From: Rhizobium sp. Q54
GTDB lineage: Bacteria > Pseudomonadota > Alphaproteobacteria > Rhizobiales > Xanthobacteraceae
Length of the DNA: 62,195 nucleotides
NCBI GenBank assembly: GCA_945861265.1
Contig: CAMAUC010000014.1
Span: 1-62,195 of the forward strand
Direction of reading: 5' to 3'
The translations under genes and the position numbers were made by a program. Shown in pieces: positions 7,832 to 17,123 of this stretch (the stretch's first letter is position 1; each line of letters opens with the position of its first letter). The notes under the pieces are model-generated. The model was not told the origin of the DNA. It made no database searches and saw nothing but the letters and a program-made list of their open reading frames with translations.

Positions 7832-10800
7832 CTATCGCGCGGACGTGACCAGCGCCAGCGCCTGATCCAGCGCTCCGGGGGAAAGCTCCATCAGATCAGG
7901 GACTTCGGTCCAGATCAAAGCGGCGCGGATGGGCCGGTCCGGGTACAGTCTGGTCAGCACCGCGCGATAGAGCGCGAGCTGGCGGATATAAGTCGGCGGC
8001 ACCTCTTCGAGCGCGCGCGGCGCCGGCCGATTCGTCTTGAAATCGCCGATCAGAACAAAGCCGTCGGTTACCACCAGCCGGTCGATCTGGCCGGAAACCA
8101 GGAACGGCGCTGTCGCCGGGCCCAGCCTGCCGACGATCGGCACTTCGGCCTGGCTGCCAGCGCCGAACAACTCGGCAAAGCGCGGGTCGTCGAGCACGCG
8201 CATCACTTGCGCCGCCAGTGCCGGCTGATCGTCCGCCGGCAATCTGGACCGCGCCAGATAATCCTGCGCGGCTTTCAGCCGCCGGTCGCCGGCGATGCCG
8301 GGTAGCGACTGCATCAACCGGTGCACCAGCGAACCGCGCAACAGCGCCAGTCCGCCGCCGCCGGTCGCCATCGGACGGACATCGTCGTCGAGCGCGCCGG
8401 ATGGCGTCACGGTGCGCGCGGCCTGCTGCTCGCGCGGCGCGTCGCGCAATAGCCAATCGGGCAGTGCGATTGGCGCCGCCGGCCTCTTGTCGTCGGGCGC
8501 CACGGTGGAGGGCGGCAATGCTTCACCCTTGCGATACCGTTTGACCTCGCCGTCGCCATCGTCGGCCGGTTCGTGCAGCGCCTTTTCGCTGAGTGCGTCA
8601 TCGACAAGCTGATACCAGCAGCCATCCGGAATCTTGTTGACGCCCTTGGCGCCGCAAATGATCAACCGCTCGGCGGCGCGGGTCATCGCGACATACAAGA
8701 GACGGCGATATTCGTTGCGCGCTTCCTCTTGCGCCCGCAGGCGCGCCTCGGTCATCGGCCCGATATCTTCCTTCTGGCCCTTGGCCCAGGCCATCGCGCC
8801 CTCCGCCAAAGACAGCAGGCGCGGGTCCTGTTTGCCGGTCGGTTTGCCGACGGTGTCGGCGAGGATGACGGTGTTGGCTTCCAGTCCCTTGGCGCCGTGC
8901 ACGGTCATCACGCGCACTTCGTCGCGCGCCAGCTCCATGTCGCGCCGCACTTCGCTTTGCGCGGCGCGCAGCCAGGCGACGAAGCCTTGCAGCGACGGCG
9001 TCTGCTGCGCCTCATAGGCCAGCGCGAGATTGAGAAATTCGTCGAGCGCGTCATTGGCCTCCGGGCCAAGGCGGGCGAGGAAATCGGCGCGGCCGCGCCG
9101 CGCACCCAGCACATGGGCGAAGAAGCCGAACGGCGTCAGCCGCGGCGCGATGCCGGCAAGCTCGTCGAGCGAGTTGGCGGCCTTGGCAAATGCCGGATCA
9201 TCGCCGGCTCTCTTGCGCAGCGATTCCCGCAACGACAAAGGCTGGCGATCCCAGGCGAGCGTGAACAATTGCTCCTCGCTCAGGCCGAACAAAGGCGATT
9301 TCAACACGCTGGCCAGCGCCAGATCGTCGTCCGGCAGTAACAGCGCGTCGGCCAACGCCAGCAGGTCCATCACCGCGATATGGCCGGTCAGCACCAGCCG
9401 GTCGGCGCCGGCGACCGGAACGCCGGCGCTCTTGAGGGCGCGGATGATCGCCTCGAATAAAGGCCCGCGCTGGCGAACCAGCACCAGCACGTCGCCGGCT
9501 TTCAAACCGCGCGTCATCCAGAGTTTGACGTTCGTTGCGATACGGCGCGCCAGCCGCACGCGCGGGCTTTCCTCGCTTTCGGTATCGAACGGCGCATCCC
9601 AGCCTTCCATTTCCTTGCGTTCGGCCGGCTCGGCCAGCGGCCAGACCTCGACCAGGCCCGGCGCCGCGCCCGGCAGCGACTTGTGCTCGGGGATGCCGAC
9701 GTCGTCGGTGGTGATGCTGGCGAAAATTTCCTTGTTGCGGAAAACCTGATCGACCGAGCCGAGCACGTTCTCGCCGGAGCGAAACGACGAATGAAACTTG
9801 AGATATTTCCAGCCCATCTCCGGCGTATCGAACTGGCGCGCGAACAGCCGGCGCATGGCGTCGAATTCCTTCGGCTGCGCGCCCTGGAACGAAAAGATCG
9901 ACTGCTTCTCGTCGCCGACCGCGAACACAGTGCGCCTGACGTTCGGCCGCGCGCCGCCCGGCACGAATTCGGAAACGATTGTCTTGATGATGTCCCATTG
10001 CTTGGGGCTGGTGTCCTGCGCCTCGTCGACCAGCACATGGTCGATGCCGAGATCGAGCTTGTAGAGCACCCATGCCGCTGACGCGCGTTCGAACAGGTCG
10101 AGCGTCCTGTCGATCAGATCGTCATAGTCGAGCAGCGCGCGGCGTTCCTTCTCGTCGCGGTAGCGTGCAATGACATCGGCGGCGATGGTGATCAGCGCGC
10201 GGGTGCGGTCGCGCGCAGCGACGGCGCGTTCGCGGGTGAGCAGGGCGCAGACGCGGTCCTGTTCGCGCTTGAGCCGCTCGAACCAGTCCGGGTGATCCTC
10301 GACAATCGCCTTGGTGACGATATTCTTGCGCGGCGACAGTTCGGCGGTGCAGAAGACGCGCAGATAATTGTCGACGCGATCGCGGCCGAAACTCGCCTGC
10401 GCGGCCAGCAGCGCGTCGATATGGTTCTTGTCAGTCTTCGATCCAATCGCCAATACTTCGATCAGCGCCGGCCATTCCGTTTCCGGAATGACGGACGCTG
10501 CGAAAAACTCATGCTCCAACGATTCGGCGGTGTCCTTGGGATCGACACCGAAGCCGCGCGACAGTGCGTCGATCGCTGCATCGACACTTCCGGCCGCTTC
10601 GATCCAGCGCGCAATGTCGTCACGCTTCTTGATCGCGTCGCCGATGACCTCCTTGAAAGTCTGGTCGGCGGCGACGACGATGGCCGTCGCCAGCGCCTTG
10701 CCGAGCGGGCTTTGCGGCGCGGCAGAGGCTTCCAGCAATACGTCGAGCGTCAGCCGGTCGAGCAACTCGGTGGTCTGCGCCTCGTCGAGCACGGTGAAGC

Positions 10801-11239
10801 GCGCCGCGACATTGGCCTCGAACGGAAACTGATGCAGCAGCCGCGTGCAGAAGGCGTGAATCGTCTGCACCTTCAGGCCGCCCGGCGTCTCCAGCGCCGA
10901 GGCGAACAGCCGGCGCGCGCGGGCGCGCTGCGCCGGGCTTGCCGGCTTTCCGGTCGAGGCCTCTATCTTCTCATCAAGAGCGGCATCCGGCAGCGTGCTC
11001 CAGTCGGCGAGCGTGCCGAACACACGGTTGGCCATATTGGCCGCCGCCGCCTTGGTAAAGGTGATGCAGAGAATCTTCGCCGGATCGACGCCGCGCAGCA
11101 GCAGGTTGATGACGCGCTGCGCCAGGACATGCGTCTTGCCAGAGCCGGCATTGGCCGAGACGAAGGCCGACGTATCCGGGTCCGCCGCTTCGACCTGCAC
11201 GTCGGTGACGTTCTTAGGAATGTTGCGGGGCGCGCTCAT
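7832..11239 (-). CDS. addA: Double-strand break repair helicase-nuclease AddA
   Basis: 1135 residues, UvrD-type superfamily 1 helicase with a C-terminal RecB-like nuclease domain. Walker A is AGSGKT at about 31-36, the DEAQDTSP box is helicase motif II, and LLYVAMTRAAERL is motif VI. The nuclease signature GDFKTNR lies near the C-terminus. AddA pairs with AddB to resect double-strand breaks and load RecA, replacing RecBCD in alphaproteobacteria. The ATG overlaps the addB stop (ATGA at 11236-11239), so the two are coupled. A 12-residue longer start exists but lies inside addB. Confidence 0.95.
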   Translation of the reverse strand: MSAPRNIPKNVTDVQVEAADPDTSAFVSANAGSGKTHVLAQRVINLLLRGVDPAKILCITFTKAAAANMANRVFGTLADWSTLPDAALDEKIEASTGKPASPAQRARARRLFASALETPGGLKVQTIHAFCTRLLHQFPFEANVAARFTVLDEAQTTELLDRLTLDVLLEASAAPQSPLGKALATAIVVAADQTFKEVIGDAIKKRDDIARWIEAAGSVDAAIDALSRGFGVDPKDTAESLEHEFFAASVIPETEWPALIEVLAIGSKTDKNHIDALLAAQASFGRDRVDNYLRVFCTAELSPRKNIVTKAIVEDHPDWFERLKREQDRVCALLTRERAVAARDRTRALITIAADVIARYRDEKERRALLDYDDLIDRTLDLFERASAAWVLYKLDLGIDHVLVDEAQDTSPKQWDIIKTIVSEFVPGGARPNVRRTVFAVGDEKQSIFSFQGAQPKEFDAMRRLFARQFDTPEMGWKYLKFHSSFRSGENVLGSVDQVFRNKEIFASITTDDVGIPEHKSLPGAAPGLVEVWPLAEPAERKEMEGWDAPFDTESEESPRVRLARRIATNVKLWMTRGLKAGDVLVLVRQRGPLFEAIIRALKSAGVPVAGADRLVLTGHIAVMDLLALADALLLPDDDLALASVLKSPLFGLSEEQLFTLAWDRQPLSLRESLRKRAGDDPAFAKAANSLDELAGIAPRLTPFGFFAHVLGARRGRADFLARLGPEANDALDEFLNLALAYEAQQTPSLQGFVAWLRAAQSEVRRDMELARDEVRVMTVHGAKGLEANTVILADTVGKPTGKQDPRLLSLAEGAMAWAKGQKEDIGPMTEARLRAQEEARNEYRRLLYVAMTRAAERLIICGAKGVNKIPDGCWYQLVDDALSEKALHEPADDGDGEVKRYRKGEALPPSTVAPDDKRPAAPIALPDWLLRDAPREQQAARTVTPSGALDDDVRPMATGGGGLALLRGSLVHRLMQSLPGIAGDRRLKAAQDYLARSRLPADDQPALAAQVMRVLDDPRFAELFGAGSQAEVPIVGRLGPATAPFLVSGQIDRLVVTDGFVLIGDFKTNRPAPRALEEVPPTYIRQLALYRAVLTRLYPDRPIRAALIWTEVPDLMELSPGALDQALALVTSAR

Positions 11240-14200
11240 TCGCCGCCCTCCTCGCCGCCGCCGGACAGCGACCATTCCTTGACGCGCGCGAGGTGGTCGT
11301 AGTCGCCGTAATGGTTAGTCCACATCGGATGCACCAGCGACAGGTAAGGCGTCTCGGCATTTTCAAATATCGCCGCCAGTTCCTTCAGTCGCTTGAGTGC
11401 GTAGTCGGCCTGTATGTCCGGCGTGCTGTCCTTGAACGTGATTTCCTCCGGCTTGCCGGCCGGGTCGCCGCCTTTCAGCGTGACATAGGTAATTTCCGAA
11501 ATTGAGCCGGGCCGCAAACCCTTGAAGCCACCCTGACGCAGGATGGCGCCTTCCAGCGTCAATTGCGGCGCCAGGCCGGTGCTGACCTGTTTCCTGGTGC
11601 GCGCCGCGCCCGTCTTGTAGTCAATGATGGCGTAGCTGCCGTCGCGCCGCCATTCGATGCGATCGGCAATGGCGGACAATGTAAACTTTCGTTCGCCGAC
11701 ATCGAAAGTGTGTTCGCCCCTGATCTCGCCATGCAACGTCGCGATGCCGTCGCGCCGCGCGCGATCCCAGTTGGCGAACCATTGCGCGATACGCTCGAAA
11801 CGCGGCCACCAGAATGCGCGTGCCTCCGGAAAGTCGATATGTTCGGCGAAGCGGTTCTCGCCGAGCGCCAGCAACTGCCGTTGCGGATCCGCGGGCAGTC
11901 CGGCGGCAAACTGCACGGTGAAGTCGCCGATAGCGCCATGAATGATCGTGCCGCGGTCGCGCGCGCCCGGCGGCGTATCGACGGCGTCGAGCGGCTGCAG
12001 GCGCAGTATATATTTTGCATAGACCGTGTAGGGATCGCGCAGCCAGTCTTCGATGGCGGTGACCGATAGTTGCGACGGCCGCGCGTCGATCGGTGGCGTC
12101 GGCTGTGGCCGTTGCGCGGCCTTCACCTGTGCCGGGTGGTCGAGCGCGCGCGCCAGGTCGACAATGCGAGTGCCGCGAGCGAGTACTTGTTGCCAGCGCT
12201 CGGCGCCGGCGACCGCGGCGATGCGCTGCACGAACCGCGAGGTGACCGTCGGCGCACCGGCGAGCTTGGCGGCGCGCGTCAATATAATTTCGGGCGCGCC
12301 GAGCGATTGCGCGAAGTCGTGCGCGGAGAGGCCGATGCGGCGCTCGGGCGGGTCAAGGCCGAGGTCGCGGCGCATCGGCCGCGACAGCCAAGGATCGCTG
12401 CGCGTCTCCGGCGGCCAGGTGGCTTCGTTCAGGCCGCCGAGCACCAAAAGATCAGCGCTCTGCAAGCGCGCTTCCAGCGGGCCGTAAATATGCACGCGCA
12501 CGTCGCGCGTTTCCGGGCGGCGGACCACGCGGTCGCCGATGGTCGCGTGGAACAGCTCAATATAATCGCCGCGGCTGACGGCAAGCCCCTGCGCCGATGG
12601 GCTGTCGATAATTTTCTCGATCGCGTCGGCCAGCACCGTGCCGTCACTGCCGGAGAAGGCATCGACCGCGCCATCGGCATCGCGCCCGAGATTGGAAAGC
12701 GCGTCACGATGGCATTTCGCCAATGCGGCCAGCGGATGATCGCCGGCTTTCAGCGATTCCAGCGGCGCGAGCGCGGTCTTCAACCGTTCGACCAGTTCAG
12801 CCGCCGCGTCGAGCTGCTCCGGTTGCAACGCCTTGCGTGGATCGCTGCGATGCAGATCGCCGCGATTGGCGCGGAAGCTTGCCAGCGCATGCGCCAGTCC
12901 GTCGCTGCCGGGTTGGGGCCGCGGGCCGCGCAGCACAGCGCGCTCGAGCACGGCGATTGCCTCGCTATATACGCCCTTCGCGGCGCCGAGCCGCAATAGC
13001 GGATGCTTGAGCAGCGCCAACAGCGAGACCGGCTTCAGCCCGTCGAGCGCTGCCTCGGCCGAAAGCCGCGCGAAGCGCCCGGCCTGGGTGTCGGGCAGCG
13101 GATCGCCGCCCGAATCGTCGGCCGCGACATGCCAGCGTTCAAGCGCGGCGACGACGCGGCGCGCCAAAGCGCGATCGGGTGTCACCAAAGCCGCGGTCTT
13201 GCCCGGCGTATCGAGCGCTTCGCGCAAGGCCACCGCGATGGCGAGGGCTTCTTCCTCCGGATTGGCGGCTTCGATCATGCTGACATTGGCAAGCGCCTTG
13301 TCGGTCGCCGGCCCAAATGCGGCGTTATCGCGCTCGGCCTGCCAGCGGTCGGTGGTCGTGGCCGGGCGCAGCGCTTCCGACACCAGGCGTTCGCGGCCGT
13401 GCGCCGATGGCGCGGCGAGGTCCGTGATGTCGCAGCGGACGATGCCGATCGCGGTCAGCAGTGCCTGCATGGCGAACTGCGCGTGGCCCGTGGCGGGCAT
13501 GCCGTCGTGAGTCTTGTCGTCGGCATCGCCGGCGATTGCTCGCCAGGAATCCTCGTCGAGATCCTTGTCGAGGCCGGGCAGCACGACGGCGCCATGCGGC
13601 ATCCGGGCGATGGTCGCGAGCAGCTTGGCGGTGGCCGGCATCGAGCCGGTGGAACCGGCGGCGATCACCGGCGCTGCGCTGAAGGCGAGTCGTTTTGCCT
13701 CCGCCTCGATCAGTTTGTCGCGGCGTTCGGCGGCCTCGATGGCGCCGCGCTCACGCAAATAGTCATCCCAACGCGGATGCACGAATTTCAAAAATTCAAG
13801 GGATTTTTGCCAATACTCGTCGAGGTCGTTAGGGACAAGCTTGTCGAGGTCCTGCCAATTCACCTGTCGCGTCGTGATGTCGTCCATCAATCGCGCAAGA
13901 TCGCCCGCAAGGGCAAAAGCGGCGCCCGGAGTATTTGCGATCAGCGGGGAGCCTTGTGCTGATCGAACGACAGTCGCCCACTTCGCGATGATTTGGGACA
14001 ACGTGAGTTGTCGTTCCAAGCCAGAAATCGCCTCCGGCAAAGCCAGCGCCGCGTCGGCGAGTGCGCCAGTCGCGGCATCGGCGAAAGCAATTTCGTCTTC
14101 ATCCAGATCGCCGAGCGCAACGATGCGCGGCAGAATCGCGGCGTCGCCATCCAGCTGTTTGAGGAATTCGTCGCGCGCCAACCGGCAGGCGCGCCGCGTC

Positions 14201-14352
14201 GGCAGATAGAGCGTGGCGCGGGCAAGCTCCAGCGGCGCGTTCGAAGCCGGAAATCCGGCCACCAGCCTGCCGGCGCGCAGCGCACCGATCAGCGCCGGCA
14301 GAAACGGCACTGAAGCGGGAATGTTGAAAACGTTGGGGCGAGCGGCCGGCAT
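11236..14352 (-). CDS. addB: Double-strand break repair protein AddB
   Basis: 1038 residues, the alphaproteobacterial AddB type. The N-terminus has the helicase-like fold without a classical Walker A (ATLYLPTRRA), as expected for this family. The C-terminal PD-(D/E)XK nuclease domain carries IIDYKTGAAR. I see no iron-sulfur cysteine set of the Bacillus AddB kind. It acts with AddA, encoded just downstream with a 4-base overlap. The start MPAARPNVFNIP has no strong ribosome-binding site, but no better start is close. Confidence 0.93.
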   Translation of the reverse strand: MPAARPNVFNIPASVPFLPALIGALRAGRLVAGFPASNAPLELARATLYLPTRRACRLARDEFLKQLDGDAAILPRIVALGDLDEDEIAFADAATGALADAALALPEAISGLERQLTLSQIIAKWATVVRSAQGSPLIANTPGAAFALAGDLARLMDDITTRQVNWQDLDKLVPNDLDEYWQKSLEFLKFVHPRWDDYLRERGAIEAAERRDKLIEAEAKRLAFSAAPVIAAGSTGSMPATAKLLATIARMPHGAVVLPGLDKDLDEDSWRAIAGDADDKTHDGMPATGHAQFAMQALLTAIGIVRCDITDLAAPSAHGRERLVSEALRPATTTDRWQAERDNAAFGPATDKALANVSMIEAANPEEEALAIAVALREALDTPGKTAALVTPDRALARRVVAALERWHVAADDSGGDPLPDTQAGRFARLSAEAALDGLKPVSLLALLKHPLLRLGAAKGVYSEAIAVLERAVLRGPRPQPGSDGLAHALASFRANRGDLHRSDPRKALQPEQLDAAAELVERLKTALAPLESLKAGDHPLAALAKCHRDALSNLGRDADGAVDAFSGSDGTVLADAIEKIIDSPSAQGLAVSRGDYIELFHATIGDRVVRRPETRDVRVHIYGPLEARLQSADLLVLGGLNEATWPPETRSDPWLSRPMRRDLGLDPPERRIGLSAHDFAQSLGAPEIILTRAAKLAGAPTVTSRFVQRIAAVAGAERWQQVLARGTRIVDLARALDHPAQVKAAQRPQPTPPIDARPSQLSVTAIEDWLRDPYTVYAKYILRLQPLDAVDTPPGARDRGTIIHGAIGDFTVQFAAGLPADPQRQLLALGENRFAEHIDFPEARAFWWPRFERIAQWFANWDRARRDGIATLHGEIRGEHTFDVGERKFTLSAIADRIEWRRDGSYAIIDYKTGAARTRKQVSTGLAPQLTLEGAILRQGGFKGLRPGSISEITYVTLKGGDPAGKPEEITFKDSTPDIQADYALKRLKELAAIFENAETPYLSLVHPMWTNHYGDYDHLARVKEWSLSGGGEEGGE

Positions 14353-14414
14353 CGGCCCGGATCATACACGAAGTGCGTGCCCGGGAACTTTTCGTTTACG
14401 CTGCGCGAAGCGCT

Positions 14415-14909
14415 TTATGCCCCGAGTTCGACCATCTCGCCGGAACCGGCGAGCTTGCGCGGCGCCGGGACATAAGAATCACCGATCTGCATCATCGGCC
14501 GCGGATTGATGACGATCGAGCTCAGCCGGTCGTGCAGCGCCTTGGCCGAGGTCGGCTTGACCAGGAATTCATGGACGCCGGCCTGCAACGCCTGCACCAC
14601 CGAGGAGCGTTGCGCGCGGCTGGTCAGCATGATGATCGGCAGGTTCGGGCGCGGGAATACACCGGGCGAGCGCACGATACGCATCACCTCCATGCCGTTG
14701 AGCAACGGCATGTCCCAGTCGAGCAGCATGACGTCGGGATCGCAATTGCGGATCTGTTCGAGCGCGGCCAAGCCGTCGGTGGCCTCGATCACCGATTTGG
14801 CGCCGAGATTCATCAGCATCATGCGCGTGATCCGGCGCATATAAGCGTTGCCGTCCACGATCAGGATATTGAGTCCCTGAATAAGCGTTTTGATCGGGGT
14901 ATTCTGCAT
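14415..14909 (-). CDS. Single-domain response regulator (CheY-like)
   Basis: 164 residues: one receiver domain (about 12-135) plus a 30-residue tail without a DNA-binding domain. The phospho-acceptor is Asp64 (MLLDWDMP), the switch Thr is Thr96 (IIMLTSR) and the conserved Lys is Lys118 (FLVKPTS). One of the two acidic metal-binding residues is replaced: ILIVDGN has Asp19-Gly20 where CheY has Asp-Asp. No kinase lies nearby, so the partner is unknown. A TTG one codon earlier is an alternative start. It sits 62 bases upstream of addB on the same strand; I would not infer a role in repair from that. Confidence 0.85.
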   Translation of the reverse strand: MQNTPIKTLIQGLNILIVDGNAYMRRITRMMLMNLGAKSVIEATDGLAALEQIRNCDPDVMLLDWDMPLLNGMEVMRIVRSPGVFPRPNLPIIMLTSRAQRSSVVQALQAGVHEFLVKPTSAKALHDRLSSIVINPRPMMQIGDSYVPAPRKLAGSGEMVELGA

Positions 14910-15083
14910 CAAGCCGGGTACCGTTTCCTTGCCGCCACCCCGAAAGCTACCGGCAAAACAATTTCAATTCACTAAGACCAATCGTTCAATTTTTCGCAAA
15001 CTGGTTTCAGTCGCGAGATGGTGAGCGGCGTTAGCGATTGATTAGGCTAAACTGGATTGCCAAGATCGAAAGACGAGGATGTC

Positions 15084-15443
15084 ATGAAACAACCCGGTCC
15101 CGATCATCCCATCACGATCGAACCCGGTGGCGCGCGGGTGCGCGTGCGCTTCGGTAACCGGATCATCGCCGATACGACAAAGGCGCTGACGTTGCGCGAG
15201 GCGAATTATCCTGGCGTTTACTATATTCCGCGTGATGATGCCGACATGAGCCTGCTGCAGCGGACCGGGCACGCGAGCCATTGCCCGTACAAAGGCGACG
15301 CCAGCTATTTCACCATCGTCGCTGGCGGGCACCGTGCCGACAATGCGGTGTGGAGCTACGAGCAGCCTTTTCCGGCGGTCGCCGAGATCAAGGAATACCT
15401 GGCGTTCTATCCCAAGCGGGTCGATGCGATCGAAGTTGGGTGA
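15084..15443 (+). CDS. DUF427 domain protein
   Basis: 119 residues. Family features are visible: RVRVRFGNRIIADTTKAL at the start, YYIPRDDADMSLL in the middle, HCPYKGDASYF and VWSYEQPFP at the end. DUF427 proteins are small beta-rich cytoplasmic proteins of unknown biochemical role, common in alphaproteobacteria and actinobacteria. The start MKQPGPD has GACGAGG upstream and was preferred over an in-frame ATG at 15057. Confidence 0.85.
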   Translation: MKQPGPDHPITIEPGGARVRVRFGNRIIADTTKALTLREANYPGVYYIPRDDADMSLLQRTGHASHCPYKGDASYFTIVAGGHRADNAVWSYEQPFPAVAEIKEYLAFYPKRVDAIEVG

Positions 15444-15546
15444 GTTGCCGCCAGTTTAACGGTTCGCTCACCGCGACGCTCAACGCTTTCGCAAGCGCGC
15501 CTGACCTATCGTGCCGCCTTCGGTTCATCGAAGGGCAGGCCGACGC

Positions 15547-16017
15547 ATGGTATTTCAGGACGCATTGCCGCACGACCGCCCGGCCTTCGCGACCGGCGTG
15601 GCCGCCTGCGCGACGGGATTTTATTTCGGCCTGGTGCCGGAGCCGAGCCACATCAATGGACCGCTCTGGCTCGGTTCGCTCGCCGGGTTGGCCATCTTCA
15701 GTGCCGGGCTGGCAATCATCATTCGCACGTTGGCCGGTATGAACGACGGGTCCGGCGAAATGCCGCCCGGCGCGTCACGGTGGATGAAAACCGTCTATTG
15801 GCTTTGCGGCTTGGTCGCGATGGCGTCTTTGGCGGCGATCGGCACCTGGGTCGCATTCGGCAGCGGCGATCGCGCGTTCAGCATGAGCGGCCTGTTCGGC
15901 GGCTCAATTGGCGCAGGCATCGGCCGCGCTATCTTCGGCATTTGCACGATCATGACATGGGTGGCAGTCATCGCGTTGACGCGGACGGGCGCCAGGAAGA
16001 TCTTCGGCAAAAGCTGA
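15547..16017 (+). CDS. Hypothetical four-helix membrane protein
   Basis: 156 residues, not recognised. Four hydrophobic stretches are visible: about 16-32 (FATGVAACATGFYFGLV), 41-65 (GPLWLGSLAGLAIFSAG), 82-106 (WLCGLVAMASLAAIGTW) and 127-147 (IFGICTIMTWVAVIAL). The middle loop is short and the C-terminus basic (TRTGARKIFGKS), suggesting it faces the cytoplasm. The ATG at 15547 was chosen over one at 15511 because the protein-like sequence begins there. It ends 7 bases before the convergent stop of the neighbouring gene. Confidence 0.6.
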   Translation: MVFQDALPHDRPAFATGVAACATGFYFGLVPEPSHINGPLWLGSLAGLAIFSAGLAIIIRTLAGMNDGSGEMPPGASRWMKTVYWLCGLVAMASLAAIGTWVAFGSGDRAFSMSGLFGGSIGAGIGRAIFGICTIMTWVAVIALTRTGARKIFGKS

Positions 16018-16024
16018 ATGCTCT

Positions 16025-17008
16025 TCAATGCATCCGTGGGCCTTTGAGAAATTTGGCGCGGTCGGATGAGTTCACGCGCACGTCGAAGGTGACGCCGTCG
16101 CGGTGCAGAGTCATTGGCACTTCGACGCCAGCCTCGCCGATGGCCCAGACGCGGCGATAGAAGCTGGCCAATGTCGAGACGTTTTCGCCGGCGACCGCGA
16201 CGATCATGTCGCCGGTCTTGATTTCGGCGCGCGCGGCCGGCCCTTTCGGGGCGATGCCGACGATGACGATGCGGTCTTCGACTTCAGTGCAGTAAACGCC
16301 GAGCCAAGGCCGCACCGGCTTGTTGACGCGGCCGAATTTCGTCAGGTCGCCGAGGATCGGTTTCAACAGATCGATCGGGATGGTCATGTTGAGATTTTCG
16401 GTAGCGCCTTTGCCGCCGCCTTCGCGCACCCGCTCGATCTGCAACGAGCCGATGCCGATCAAATCGCCCTGCGATGAGATCAATGCGGTGCCGCCCCAGT
16501 TCGGGTGCGCCGGAAACGTGAAAATCGCTTCCTCCAGCAGATACTCCCAATAGCCGGCGAATTCCTGTTTGGCGGCGATACGGCCGGCGAGCGAGCGGGT
16601 CCGGCCGCCGGCGCCGCCGACGACGACACGTTCGCCGATCACGGCGGCGTTCGACGAGCCGAGATCGAGCCCCGGCAAAGACGTGCGGCCCAGCAGCTGC
16701 ACCAGACCGAAGCCGGTTTCGCCATCGAAGCCGAGCGGATGTCCTTGCACGACCGTGCCGTCGGACAAATGCAGCCAGATGGTTTCCGCCTCGGTGATGA
16801 GATAGCCGACGGTCAGCACCAGGCCATCGCCGATCAGGACGCCATTGCCGGCGCGCTCGACGCCGAGCGTGTCGGCGGTGAAAGCATCGGGCGGAATGAT
16901 CGAATGCAGTCCGACCACCGCCGACAGCACCCGCTCGAGATCGTAGGCGTAGTCGCCGGTCCGCGGCTGGACCCCCGGCGGCACTTTCCATTCGATCAGC
17001 GATGCCAT
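16025..17008 (-). CDS. S1C (HtrA/DegP-like) serine protease homologue lacking the catalytic triad
   Basis: 327 residues: a trypsin-like domain (about 50-200) and one PDZ domain (about 235-320, starting PWLGVYCTE). The fold is recognisable (GNGVLIGDGLVLT, LPGLDLGSS, LIGIGSLQ), but all three catalytic positions differ. The His of TNNHVV is Tyr69 (TVGYLI), the Asp of TDLAVL is Gly99 (TGFGLV), and the Ser of GNSGGP is Trp171 (PNWGGT). There is no signal peptide, so it is likely cytoplasmic. It is probably a conserved pseudoprotease acting as a binding or scaffold protein, not a decaying gene, because the frame is intact. GAGGGG precedes the start MASLIEW. Confidence 0.85.
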   Translation of the reverse strand: MASLIEWKVPPGVQPRTGDYAYDLERVLSAVVGLHSIIPPDAFTADTLGVERAGNGVLIGDGLVLTVGYLITEAETIWLHLSDGTVVQGHPLGFDGETGFGLVQLLGRTSLPGLDLGSSNAAVIGERVVVGGAGGRTRSLAGRIAAKQEFAGYWEYLLEEAIFTFPAHPNWGGTALISSQGDLIGIGSLQIERVREGGGKGATENLNMTIPIDLLKPILGDLTKFGRVNKPVRPWLGVYCTEVEDRIVIVGIAPKGPAARAEIKTGDMIVAVAGENVSTLASFYRRVWAIGEAGVEVPMTLHRDGVTFDVRVNSSDRAKFLKGPRMH

Positions 17009-17123
17009 TGGGAACCCCTCATACGCCGGTCCGGCGGAAGTTCGATCATAACCGCCGCTATCTGTCCGAGAAACGGCAAATTGCGCGTTTGCCTCTTTGT
17101 CGCGCAATGTTTAGCTAGGCATC

